From the NCBI GenBank assembly GCA_038329865.1, contig JBBQNK010000006.1:62001-126000 (forward strand): a stretch of DNA of 64,000 bases, given 5' to 3'. The position numbers and the translations under genes are program-made. This DNA comes from JANMES01 sp038329865. GTDB lineage: Bacteria; Planctomycetota; Phycisphaerae; Tepidisphaerales; Tepidisphaeraceae. This document shows, in pieces, positions 35,238-43,881 of this stretch. The number at the start of each line of letters is the position of its first letter. The stretch's first letter is position 1. Below the pieces are notes generated by a model, which saw nothing but the letters and a program-made list of their open reading frames with translations, was not told the origin of the DNA and searched no databases.

Positions 35238-38200
35238 TTATTTCTTCTTCTTTTTCTTCCCGAACAGGTCGGTGAGGTCCTTGATCGTATCGTCCGGCTT
35301 CGGCTGGGCCGGTTGCGAAGTCGGGCCGGCGGTGTTGTCGGGTTTGTCGTTTCGGCCGAGGATGCTGCCGAGGGCGGCTTTCTTCACGGCGTCGGCAACC
35401 ATGTTCTTAATCGAGTTGCCCGGATCGAGCGACATTTTCCCGCCGATGGTTCCCTTCATCGCGACATCCACGCCGGCCGGCAGATATTTCATCAGGTTTC
35501 TATCCACCTTGCCGAGCATGGAAGAGGGGAAATTCACGAAGAAATTATCGAGCTTCAGCGACTCGAGGTTCACGCCGCCGTACAGGCGAAGCCCCAGGTT
35601 GCCGCGTTCGCCGATGGTTAGCGTAGTGTCCTGCTTCACTTCGCCGTTGGCGATGGAGATGGTGGCATTTCTCACGTCGCCACGAAGGCTGTTGCCCGTG
35701 TCTGCGATGGCTCCGATGAGCGTGGCCATGCCGCCGTCGATCTTCAATTGATCGACGTTGTAAACGAGCTTGATGTCGCCGTCATTGGCCGGGCCGGTGT
35801 GGGTGGCCAGCTTGCTGAGGGGGAACTTGTTGCATTCAGTGATGGTCACGCTCACCAGGCCGGTGGCTTGGTCGGCGCCGAAAAACAGTGGCGAGAGTTT
35901 TCCGATCTGCGATCCGAGCACGCTGTTGAGCGAGATCTTGTCGGCAAGCACGTAATTGGGCGGGATGGAGAGTCGTGGATCGGGCTGGGTCAGATCAACC
36001 ACCAAGCCGCCGATGAACACTTTGCCGGTGTTCACGATCATCGGCGTCGCCTGGTTCTGGCCTTCCAGCTTGCCGGCGTAGACCGGGCGCAGGAGTCCGT
36101 CCTTCAGCGTAAACGGCACGACGATGTTGCTCGCATCAACGCCATTACTCGGCCATTTGGCGGTGGCGACTTCAACGTCTCCGCTGGCGGTGAGCAGCTT
36201 GATGGCCTTGGCGAAATCCACGTCCGCCGGCAGCGTGCCGCTGACATTGATCGTCTTATCGAATTTGCCGGTGAGCGCCAGATCCTTGAACTGCGCCTGC
36301 TGCTCCGGCGAAAGCAGCGGCATGACCATCGGCCAGAGTTTTTCCAAATCGTAACTGAGTTTGACGACGATGTTATCGATCTGCCGCTTGGTCACCCAAT
36401 CCGTCACGCCACCGGTGACGTTGAGCTTAACCGCGCCGCTGGCGGGCATATCGACCGACAGGGCGTTGATCTTGGCGTTGTGGTTCGTCAGATCGATGCC
36501 CAAATCGTTGACGATCGAAATCTTCGGCTCGTTCAGCACCACTTGGCCGTTGCTGGTTTGCTTGAAGTTGTCGACGGTGATCGGGCCTTTGACGACGACG
36601 GTGGTTCCGTTGGTGCTGATGTTTTCGTTCAGCGCAAAAACGCCGGAATAGGGGAATTCCGTGCCCGGGTCTTTGCCGTGCAGGAATTCGAGCATCTGGG
36701 TGACGTCTTCGATCTTGCCGCCGACGTTGATCGCGCCGCTGGCGGTCATTGCGCCGGTGGGGTTGTCAACGATGATCGGCTGCGGCATGGAAATATCCGC
36801 CACGCCGAGCGTGCCGCTGAGCTGTGAAATGGTGATCTTGGAAATCTCAGTCATGTCCTTGCTAAACGCCGCCGCGGCCACGAGGTTGAGCTTGATCGGC
36901 TTCACTTTGTAGATCGGGCTTCCTCGTTGCAGGCGGAGTTGGTCGCTGGTGCTGATTTCATCGACCGTAAGCGTGATGGTTTGCCCGGTTTGGCTGGCGT
37001 GAGCGATGATCTTCATCGCACCGCGCGTCACCTGGATCGCCGGTGCGGCGTCCGGGCCGATGGGCGTGGGGATGAACGCCTGCGCGAGCGTATTCAGCGG
37101 GCCGACATCCTGCACGTCGATGTTGACGTCGGCCGGATTGTTCAGCGTTGGCATGCCGCCGGGCGGGAGTTGGAGCGAAACATTCTTCACATTCACGTCG
37201 GCGAAAGTGGATTTCAGATAGACCGAGGTGTTGGTGATCGACGTAAAATCAGCGGCCGGCGTGGTCTTCAGGCCGAACGTGACGGTCTGCTGCGCGGTGG
37301 GGCCGCTGGCAGTATCGACCGACAGCTCGCTGGCGGTCATATCGACCGCGACGCTCATGGTGTTGGCGGTGAGGCTCGCGAGTTCAACCGTGCCGGCGAG
37401 CTTGCCGGAGTTGAGCGTCTGCTCCTTGCCGTTCACCAGCACGGCCGACTTGCCGTGGCTGAAATCTTTCACGATCTTGCTCAGGCGAACGAGGTCGGCG
37501 GCGATTTGCAGCTTGCCAGAGGGCTGCATCTGCTTGCCTGCAATTTTCAGGGTGATGGGATTGGCCTGCGAAATGTTGAACAGGCCCTTGGATTCGCTGG
37601 CGGTGAGCGTCTTGATTTCGACGGCCATCGAGTCTTTCGTCTGCGAGACGGTGCCGGCGGTGTTCGCTGAAACCAGGCCCAAGTCGAGCTGCGGCGCGGT
37701 CGACAACGCGGGGACGGCCGGCTTGATTTCTTGCATCAGCTTCTGCAAATCGGCGGTTAGCTTGCTCGTCCAGCTGGCGGTCATCGTGTCGCCGAAGGTG
37801 GCGGAGATGTCGGCGATTTCCAGGTTGATCGTGGGGTTGGCCGCGTCATCGGTCTTCACGGTGACGACGGCTTTACTGAGCGATTGAAGCGAACCTTCCT
37901 TCGTCGGCTGAAGCTGGGCGTTGGTGATTTTGGCTTCGATCCATTTCTGCGTGACGGTGTAAGTCTCGGTCGTCGGTGCGGCCTTGCTCGCAGGGTCGGC
38001 CGGCGGAACCTGCCGCTGGGCGGTTAGGCTCAGGCCCGTGAGCGTGGCGGTAGCGTTAAGGACGGCCGGCTTGGTGAGATCGGTCGGGTCGCCGGTGGTA
38101 TCGACCGCGAGCGCGAAGTTGCCCGCGAGTTGGCTGCCGTTGAAATCGAAGACTTGTGAAACTTCCGCCTGCAGCTTCTGCAGGTCGGCCTGCGCGCTTC

Positions 38201-39740
38201 CCTTGAGCGACGTGATCGTCGGCGCCTCAAAGTGCGCGCTGGCGAAGTTGCTGCCGGTCTTCAGGTCGAGCACGAGATCGCGCAGATCAGGCAGCGCGGT
38301 ATTGCTCCCGCGCACCTTGGCGGCGAGATCGACTGTGATGTCGGTGAGCTTGACGGGCTTGCTGTCTTTCGTTCCGGCGACGCCGGTGAGGCCGGTTTTC
38401 GCGGTGACGGTTGCAACGTCGGGCGTGATCGCGACGACCAGCGTCTGGCTGAATTGCCCGGAGTTGATCTGCGTGCCTTTTGGAATCTGGAACAGGTGTG
38501 GCAACATCGCCGCCAGCTTGCCGACATCAACATTCGCGTCGAGATTCAAATTCCCCGCCGCGCCCGGCGCTTTGTTGGCGGCGAGGTTTATCACGGCGCT
38601 CAGCGGAACATTGACGTCCGCGGTCACACCGCCCTGGTCGAACGTGACCGCCAGCGGCTTCTCGGCGGCGATGGTGATCGCGTTCACGTCGGTCGGGCCG
38701 TTGGGCATGTTGATGGTGATGGGCGCGATCGCGATTTGGAATAGCTGTGTGACGAACTCGTCGCCCTTGAGCGCGTCGCCACCGATTTTGATATTTTTGC
38801 CGTTGATCGTGCCGCTGGCGACGGCGGATTTGCCGTCTTTCAAGTTCAGGGCCAATTGGCCGTTGATAACGCCGCTCCTGGGGATCACGCCGGCGCTGGC
38901 GGGAATGAACGGGGCGAGGCCCGGCAGGTCTATCGATTCGATCGTGACCGCCTCGTCGGCGTTGGCGGTGTTCAAGTCGACTTCGTCGTTCTTCACCGCG
39001 ACCGCCTTGCCCGCGACGGTGAGTTTGCCCGGCTTACCGTTCTGGCCGATCTGCATCGTGACGACCAGCTTGTGGTCGATCGGCTGATTCAAATCTGCTA
39101 TCACCGCGCCGCCGTCAGCGGTCACGAAGAGCGTTTCGGGTTGGCCTTCCTGATGGACCTTAATCTTGGCGTTCAGCAGTTTGAAATCACCCTTGAGTTT
39201 CGGCAGCTTGGTCGGCTTACCGGCCGGCTTGGCGGGAGCGGAATTGTCGGAGGGCGGCGCGGCAGGTTTGGCTGCGGGCGAATCGCTGGACTTCACGAGC
39301 TTTTCGAAATTACTCTTGCCGTTCTTGTCGATGTCCATGTCGGCATCGAGCGAATCCAAAACGGTCTGGCCGAAATCCAGGTTCCCGCGGGCCGCGCCAA
39401 TCAGCGAGAGTTGCGTGCCGGCGCTTTTGACTTGCGCAATCTGCGCGTTGCTCGCGTCATACACGCGAATGCCGTCGGCCCGAAGGCCGCTCGTCCAGCC
39501 GATGCTCCACGAGGCGATATCCACTCGCCCGTTGAGTTGTTTGTTCACCTGCCCGAGGGCGATCGACTTCACCGCGTCGGTGCTGATGATCATCGGCGCC
39601 AGTGCGATGAGCACGCCGATGAGAATCACTATTACCAAGAGTCCGATTAGCAACTTCTTCCACAGCCGACGCTTTTTCTTTTTCGGCGGATTGGAGTCAG
39701 GCGTGGCGGAACTGTCCGGCGGTGGGATGGAGTCGCTCAT
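35238..39740 (-). CDS. Very large AsmA-like envelope protein (1500 aa)
   Basis: The start at 39740 gives a Lys-rich N-terminus (NPPKKKKRRLWKKLLIG), one membrane helix at about 30-52 and then LGQVNKQLNGRVDIASWSIGW, the typical beginning of AsmA/TamB-family proteins. The remainder is long, beta-rich and Asn/Asp/Thr-rich with many repeated DV-N-V and TA-SG-I-type strands. The C-terminal part (GVDVAMKGTIGGKMSLDPG) resembles the AsmA C-terminal region. It ends in a Lys-6 tail. Such proteins form phospholipid-transfer bridges across the envelope in other phyla; that role here is inferred from family alone. Confidence 0.75.
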   Translation of the reverse strand: MSDSIPPPDSSATPDSNPPKKKKRRLWKKLLIGLLVIVILIGVLIALAPMIISTDAVKSIALGQVNKQLNGRVDIASWSIGWTSGLRADGIRVYDASNAQIAQVKSAGTQLSLIGAARGNLDFGQTVLDSLDADMDIDKNGKSNFEKLVKSSDSPAAKPAAPPSDNSAPAKPAGKPTKLPKLKGDFKLLNAKIKVHQEGQPETLFVTADGGAVIADLNQPIDHKLVVTMQIGQNGKPGKLTVAGKAVAVKNDEVDLNTANADEAVTIESIDLPGLAPFIPASAGVIPRSGVINGQLALNLKDGKSAVASGTINGKNIKIGGDALKGDEFVTQLFQIAIAPITINMPNGPTDVNAITIAAEKPLAVTFDQGGVTADVNVPLSAVINLAANKAPGAAGNLNLDANVDVGKLAAMLPHLFQIPKGTQINSGQFSQTLVVAITPDVATVTAKTGLTGVAGTKDSKPVKLTDITVDLAAKVRGSNTALPDLRDLVLDLKTGSNFASAHFEAPTITSLKGSAQADLQKLQAEVSQVFDFNGSQLAGNFALAVDTTGDPTDLTKPAVLNATATLTGLSLTAQRQVPPADPASKAAPTTETYTVTQKWIEAKITNAQLQPTKEGSLQSLSKAVVTVKTDDAANPTINLEIADISATFGDTMTASWTSKLTADLQKLMQEIKPAVPALSTAPQLDLGLVSANTAGTVSQTKDSMAVEIKTLTASESKGLFNISQANPITLKIAGKQMQPSGKLQIAADLVRLSKIVKDFSHGKSAVLVNGKEQTLNSGKLAGTVELASLTANTMSVAVDMTASELSVDTASGPTAQQTVTFGLKTTPAADFTSITNTSVYLKSTFADVNVKNVSLQLPPGGMPTLNNPADVNIDVQDVGPLNTLAQAFIPTPIGPDAAPAIQVTRGAMKIIAHASQTGQTITLTVDEISTSDQLRLQRGSPIYKVKPIKLNLVAAAAFSKDMTEISKITISQLSGTLGVADISMPQPIIVDNPTGAMTASGAINVGGKIEDVTQMLEFLHGKDPGTEFPYSGVFALNENISTNGTTVVVKGPITVDNFKQTSNGQVVLNEPKISIVNDLGIDLTNHNAKINALSVDMPASGAVKLNVTGGVTDWVTKRQIDNIVVKLSYDLEKLWPMVMPLLSPEQQAQFKDLALTGKFDKTINVSGTLPADVDFAKAIKLLTASGDVEVATAKWPSNGVDASNIVVPFTLKDGLLRPVYAGKLEGQNQATPMIVNTGKVFIGGLVVDLTQPDPRLSIPPNYVLADKISLNSVLGSQIGKLSPLFFGADQATGLVSVTITECNKFPLSKLATHTGPANDGDIKLVYNVDQLKIDGGMATLIGAIADTGNSLRGDVRNATISIANGEVKQDTTLTIGERGNLGLRLYGGVNLESLKLDNFFVNFPSSMLGKVDRNLMKYLPAGVDVAMKGTIGGKMSLDPGNSIKNMVADAVKKAALGSILGRNDKPDNTAGPTSQPAQPKPDDTIKDLTDLFGKKKKKK

Positions 39741-39803
39741 AATATTTTTGCTAATTCGAGTTAGAGAAACGGACACGGCCGCGAGAGAAACGTGAGTCAG
39801 TGA

Positions 39804-40178
39804 TCAGTCGATCCTGGTGATGCCGCGACGGTCGAGCGGGCTTGGCGTGGGGAGGATCCCGCGCGTCGGCAGGCCGAGCTCACGCTCGGACTCGCGCGTG
39901 ATCGCCGGGCTACCTACAAATCCCAACCCACTCGGCAGCGCGATCGGAAACGTCCGCAGCGCCACCAGCTGCGCCAGGCTCGGCCTTGCGGTGATGGTGA
40001 CGTACTTCATATCGCGCGAAACGACGGCGGTGGCGTCGAGCAGGGCGCCGGAGTTGACGACGCGCACCTGCGGATCAAACGCCGTCGCGCCGCCGGTGAA
40101 GACGCCCTGGGCACGAGCCGAGCTCGCCGAGGCGAGCAGGAGCAGTCCGAAGCAGCCGATCAATCCTTTGAATCGCAT
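39804..40178 (-). CDS. Small exported protein, unknown
   Basis: 124 residues with signal peptide LIGCFGLLLLASASSARAQ and SD CGGAGAA. The segment SRDMKYVTITARPSLAQLVALRTFPI resembles the conserved tail motif of planctomycete secretin-associated or pilin-like periplasmic proteins (DxRYVxxxxxP). It is separated from the AsmA-like gene by 63 nt on the same strand. Function unknown. Confidence 0.6.
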   Translation of the reverse strand: MRFKGLIGCFGLLLLASASSARAQGVFTGGATAFDPQVRVVNSGALLDATAVVSRDMKYVTITARPSLAQLVALRTFPIALPSGLGFVGSPAITRESERELGLPTRGILPTPSPLDRRGITRID

Positions 40179-40205
40179 GGTTCTCCGTTCCGGTGATTGC
40201 TGCTA

Positions 40206-40232
40206 CACGCCGGTCGCACAGCGACCGGCGTG
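40206..40232. repeat. Palindromic repeat, family B
   Basis: CACGCCGGTCGC-ACA-GCGACCGGCGTG with perfect 12-bp arms, 28 nt upstream of the small exported protein gene. Second member at 257-275. Confidence 0.75.
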
Positions 40233-40341
40233 AACATTCTAAACCACCACGCAGCGATAAGCTGCTAAGCATTCTAGCCGCTAGTAAGACGCGCGACTAC
40301 CGCAATTGGTTGCGTGCGGGGATAGCAGCCGGTAACTTTTG

Positions 40342-40358
40342 CCCCTTCAGGGGTTTTT
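40342..40358 (+). terminator. Terminator-like hairpin before gmd
   Basis: CCCC-TTCA-GGGG followed by TTTTT, ending 14 nt before the gmd ATG. The stem is only 4 bp, so it may be a weak terminator, a leader hairpin or chance. Confidence 0.3.
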
Positions 40359-40372
40359 ACGACTCGAGGGCC

Positions 40373-41395
40373 ATGAGTTCTACCAGCCGCAAGATCGCGC
40401 TGATCACGGGAATTACCGGGCAGGACGGCTCGTACCTGGCCGAGCTGCTGCTCGGAAAAGGGTACGACGTGCACGGCATCGTCCGCCGGAGCAGCTCGTT
40501 CAATACCGATCGGATCGAGCATCTCTATAAGGACCCGCACGATCCCGACGCCCGCCTGCACCTGCACTACGGCGATCTGGTCGATGGCATGGGCCTGCGT
40601 GAGATTCTCTCGCGCGTGACGCCTGATGAGGTTTACAACCTTGGCGCGCAAAGCCACGTGCGCGTGAGTTTCGATCAGCCGATCTACACCGTGCAGGCCG
40701 ACGCGCTGGGAACGATGAACCTGCTCGAGGCGATCCGCGACACGCGCCTGCCGACGAAATTTTACCAGGCCAGCAGCAGCGAAATGTACGGCAAGGTAGT
40801 GGAAACGCCGCAGACGGAAAAGACGCCGTTTTATCCGCGATCGCCGTACGCGTGCGCGAAACTTTTCAGCTACTGGCAGACGGTCAACTACCGCGAAAGT
40901 TACGGCATGTTCGCGTGTAACGGGATTTTATTTAACCACGAATCGCCGCGGCGCGGCGAAACGTTCGTCACTAGGAAAATCACGCGGGCCGCAACACGGA
41001 TCAAGGAAGGGCTGCAAACGAAGCTCTTCCTTGGCAATCTAGATGCCAAACGCGACTGGGGCTTTGCCGGCGATTACGTCGAAGGAATGTGGCTGATGCT
41101 GCAGCAGGAATCGCCCGACGATTACGTGCTGGCCACCAATGAAACGCACAGCGTAAAGGAGTTTCTGGCCGAGGTGTTCGGCCATCTCGGGCTGGACTGG
41201 GAAAAATACGTCGGCGTCGACCCGCGCTACTTCCGCCCGGCGGAAGTCGATCTGCTCCTCGGCGATGCTGCCAAGGCGAAGAAACAGCTCGGTTGGTCGC
41301 CTAAGGTCACGTTCATGCAACTCGCGAAGATGATGACGGAGGCTGACTGGGAGTTGGCCAAGCGCGAGAAGCTGATCGCGAATCACAAAGGATAG
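40373..41395 (+). CDS. gmd: GDP-mannose 4,6-dehydratase
   Basis: The ATG at 40373 gives 340 residues starting MSSTSRKIALITGITGQDGSYLAE. GITGQDGSYL is the family NADP-binding motif. VRRSSSFNTDRIEHLY, FYQASSSEMYG, the catalytic YACAK and FNHESPRRGETFVTRKI follow. It makes GDP-4-keto-6-deoxymannose, the substrate of the next gene product. The stop codon TAG overlaps a dispersed repeat that fills the space before fcl. Confidence 0.96.
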   Translation: MSSTSRKIALITGITGQDGSYLAELLLGKGYDVHGIVRRSSSFNTDRIEHLYKDPHDPDARLHLHYGDLVDGMGLREILSRVTPDEVYNLGAQSHVRVSFDQPIYTVQADALGTMNLLEAIRDTRLPTKFYQASSSEMYGKVVETPQTEKTPFYPRSPYACAKLFSYWQTVNYRESYGMFACNGILFNHESPRRGETFVTRKITRAATRIKEGLQTKLFLGNLDAKRDWGFAGDYVEGMWLMLQQESPDDYVLATNETHSVKEFLAEVFGHLGLDWEKYVGVDPRYFRPAEVDLLLGDAAKAKKQLGWSPKVTFMQLAKMMTEADWELAKREKLIANHKG

Positions 41396-41472
41396 GGGCA
41401 AGTATTCAGGGGCAAGCGGCAAGTCAATGTCTTGCTCTTTTTTTTGCCCCTGGCCCCTTAGCACTTGCCCCT
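41394..41472. repeat. Dispersed inverted repeat, family E, copy 1
   Basis: AGGGGCAAGTATTCAGGGGC... at the left and the complementary ...CTTGCCCCT at the right, with an internal run of T. Nearly the same element is at 63343-63427. It overlaps the gmd stop and ends 6 nt before the fcl ATG. Confidence 0.75.
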
Positions 41473-41478
41473 CCAATT

Positions 41479-42414
41479 ATGATCTCCAAATCCGACAAAA
41501 TCATCATCACCGGCGGGGCGGGCTTCCTTGGCTCGTTCGTGATCGAACTCCTGAAGCAGCGCGGCTACGGCAACCTGTTCGTGCCGCGGCGGAAGGAGTT
41601 TGATCTCACCACCGAGGCCGGCGTTGAAAAACTCTACCGCGAGCAGAAGCCGGCCGTCGTGCTGCACCTAGCGGCGGAAGTCGGCGGCATCGGGGCGAAC
41701 CGCGACAACCCAGGGCGATTTTTCTTCGCCAACATGGCGATGGGCATGCATCTGATCGAGGCGGCCCGCAAGTACGGGCTGAAGAAGTTTTTGCAGGTCG
41801 GCACGATCTGTGCCTATCCGAAATTTACGCCGGTTCCGTTCAAGGAAGACGATCTCTGGAACGGCTATCCCGAAGAAACCAACGCCCCGTACGGCGTGGC
41901 GAAGAAAGCACTCATGGTCATGTGCCAAAGCTATCGCCAGCAGTACGGGCTGAACGCCGTGTATCTGCTGCCGGTGAATCTGTATGGCCCGCGCGATAAT
42001 TTCGACTTGCACACCAGCCACGTTATCCCCGCGCTGATCCGCAAATGCGTCGAAGCAAAAAAGCGAGGCGATAAAGAGATCACCGCCTGGGGCACCGGCC
42101 AGGTGAGCCGCGAGTTTTTATACGTCGAAGACTGCGCCCGCGGATTGGTTGACGCGATGGAAAAGTACGATTCGCCCGAGCCGATGAATCTGGGCAGCGG
42201 CCGGGAGATTACGATCAAGGATTTGACGGAACTGGTTGCGAAACTCGTCGGCTTCGAGGGAAAGATCACCTGGGACAGCACCAAACCCGACGGCCAACCG
42301 CGGCGGTGCTTGGATGTCTCGCGCGCCAAGGCGGAAATCGGGTTTACTTCTGAGACGAGCTTGGAAGCGGGATTGAAGAAGACCATCGAGTGGTACAGCC
42401 AACACGCCAAATGA
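41479..42414 (+). CDS. fcl: GDP-L-fucose synthase
   Basis: 311 residues with IIITGGAGFLGSFVIE at the start, HLAAEVGGIGANRDNPG, the catalytic YGVAKKAL, and VSREFLYVEDCARG in the C-terminal half, all diagnostic of the epimerase/reductase. It completes GDP-L-fucose synthesis with gmd. No SD precedes the ATG because the upstream 80 nt are a dispersed repeat, so translation may depend on coupling or an unstructured leader. Confidence 0.95.
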   Translation: MISKSDKIIITGGAGFLGSFVIELLKQRGYGNLFVPRRKEFDLTTEAGVEKLYREQKPAVVLHLAAEVGGIGANRDNPGRFFFANMAMGMHLIEAARKYGLKKFLQVGTICAYPKFTPVPFKEDDLWNGYPEETNAPYGVAKKALMVMCQSYRQQYGLNAVYLLPVNLYGPRDNFDLHTSHVIPALIRKCVEAKKRGDKEITAWGTGQVSREFLYVEDCARGLVDAMEKYDSPEPMNLGSGREITIKDLTELVAKLVGFEGKITWDSTKPDGQPRRCLDVSRAKAEIGFTSETSLEAGLKKTIEWYSQHAK

Positions 42415-42421
42415 TTTTGTG

Positions 42422-42518
42422 CCACAGATGGGGCACGGATGAACACAGATAGTGAAAAGCAAAATCATGCTGTACTGTCTCTGATTCTTTTCTGTGTTAA
42501 TCTGTGCCCCATCTGTGG
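42422..42518. repeat. Inverted repeat, family F (CCACAGATGGGGCAC...)
   Basis: 28-nt arms at 42422-42449 and 42491-42518, differing at two positions; left arm begins CCACAGATGGGGCAC. The right arm contains the probable GTG start of the glycosyltransferase. Sequences of the form CACAGATTAACACAGAT are common dispersed repeats in several phyla. Confidence 0.75.
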
Positions 42519-43765
42519 CTAAAGCGCTTTTAATCATCAGCCAAACCTTCGTCCCCGACCCCGCCGCGGTCGGGCAGTTTATGGCGGACGTGGCGACAGA
42601 GATGGCTTCGCGCGGGCACGCCGTACGCGTTTATACGCAGGACCGCGGGTATGAAGATCCGGCGCTTCGGTTCCCTCGTCGCGAGACGATCGGCGGGGCG
42701 GACGTTCGCCGGTTCCGCTTCGCATCATTTGGCAAGAAATCGATCCTCACACGGCTGATTGGCACGGCCTCGTTCATGCTGCAGGGCTTTTTCGCGATGC
42801 TCTTCACGCCGAAGCTCGAGGGAATATTTTTCAGCACTTCTCCGCCGATGATCGGCCTAGCAGCGGCAATCGCCGGCGCGATTCGCGGCGTGCCGATAGC
42901 GTACTGGGCGATGGATCTGAATCCCGATCAGCTCTACGCGCTGGGCAAGCTCAAGCCGACGGATTTTTCCGCCCGGCTGATCGAGACGGTCAACCGTTTC
43001 ATCCTCCGGCGATCCAAACTCGTCATCACGCTCGACCGTTTCATGGCCGCCGCGCTGAAAAAGCGGAATGTGCCGGACGAAAAGCTCCTGGTCCTCCCGC
43101 CTTGGCCGCACGAAGACCAACTGGAAACGAACTCGGAGAAAGATCTGCCTTCAATCCGCAATGGAGAAAATCCTTTCCGCGCCCGCCACAACCTCGCCGG
43201 AAAATTCGTCATTATGTACAGCGGCAACCACAGCCCGTCGAATCCGCTCGACACGCTGCTGCAGGCCACGCTGGCATTCAAGGACGATCCCGATCTCCGC
43301 TTCCTCTTCGTCGGCGGCGGCTTGGGGAAGCGAGCGATTGAGCGTTTCGTCGTCGATCACGAGCTTGGCAACGTGCTCTGCCTGCCGTACCAGCCGCTGT
43401 CGGATCTGAAATACTCCCTGCCCGCGGCGGACGTGCACGTGGTCTCGCTCGGCGAGGCGATGGTCGGCATCGTGCACCCATGCAAGATCTACGGCGCGAT
43501 GGCGGTGGCCAGGCCGATCTTGTTTCTCGGGCCGGAGCCCTCGCACATTGCTGACCTGATGCAGCAGCACGACATCGGCTGGCGGATCGTCCACGACAAT
43601 GTGCCGGCGGCGATCGAAATGATCCGCGCGATTCGCAACACGCCCCCGGGCGAACTTCTCGCCAAGGGCGAACGTGGCCATGAATTGCTGAAAGCTGAAC
43701 TCGGAATGTCTCGTATTCTTAAACTGCTCTGTGACCGGCTCGAAAATTCGTTTGGAGGTGCCTGA
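42515..43765 (+). CDS. Glycosyltransferase, GT4 (WcaI-like)
   Basis: 416 residues from GTG at 42515, reading VAKALLIISQTFVPDPAAVG. A further in-frame GTG at 42494 lies in the same repeat. The FFSTSPPMIGLAAAIAGAIRGVPIAYWAMDLNPDQ segment is typical of WcaI/colanic-acid-type fucosyl- or sugar transferases, and the C-terminal half has VIMYSGNHSPSNP and the GT4 donor site around VGIVHPCKIYGAMAVARPI. It probably adds fucose or a related sugar from the adjacent pathway. Confidence 0.88.
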   Translation: MAKALLIISQTFVPDPAAVGQFMADVATEMASRGHAVRVYTQDRGYEDPALRFPRRETIGGADVRRFRFASFGKKSILTRLIGTASFMLQGFFAMLFTPKLEGIFFSTSPPMIGLAAAIAGAIRGVPIAYWAMDLNPDQLYALGKLKPTDFSARLIETVNRFILRRSKLVITLDRFMAAALKKRNVPDEKLLVLPPWPHEDQLETNSEKDLPSIRNGENPFRARHNLAGKFVIMYSGNHSPSNPLDTLLQATLAFKDDPDLRFLFVGGGLGKRAIERFVVDHELGNVLCLPYQPLSDLKYSLPAADVHVVSLGEAMVGIVHPCKIYGAMAVARPILFLGPEPSHIADLMQQHDIGWRIVHDNVPAAIEMIRAIRNTPPGELLAKGERGHELLKAELGMSRILKLLCDRLENSFGGA

Positions 43766-43878
43766 TGCGTTGGATTGTGATTTCGGTGGCGATGATGGCT
43801 TGCCTGTGTGCCTGCGAAAAGCGGATCAAGGAAGCTCGGATTCCAAACCACGAACAACCACTCCTCGCGTCGCGATGA
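43765..43878 (+). CDS. 37-residue putative lipoprotein
   Basis: ATG overlaps the glycosyltransferase stop by one base (TGATG) and follows GGAGGTG with ideal spacing. MRWIVISVAMMACLCAC gives a short signal with a lipobox-like LCAC at residues 14-17, then EKRIKEARIPNHEQPLLASR. It resembles small entericidin-like lipoproteins in design only. The strong ribosome site makes it credible despite its size. Confidence 0.6.
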   Translation: MRWIVISVAMMACLCACEKRIKEARIPNHEQPLLASR

Positions 43879-43881
43879 TCT

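Noticed and set aside
35748..36827. Long plus-strand frames opposite the AsmA-like gene (also 37984-39087)
   Set aside because: No ribosome site or family; Val/Asp-rich shadows of the large minus-strand gene.
41394..41472. CRISPR-like repeat
   Set aside because: Single inverted pair, not regularly spaced direct repeats; no cas genes.
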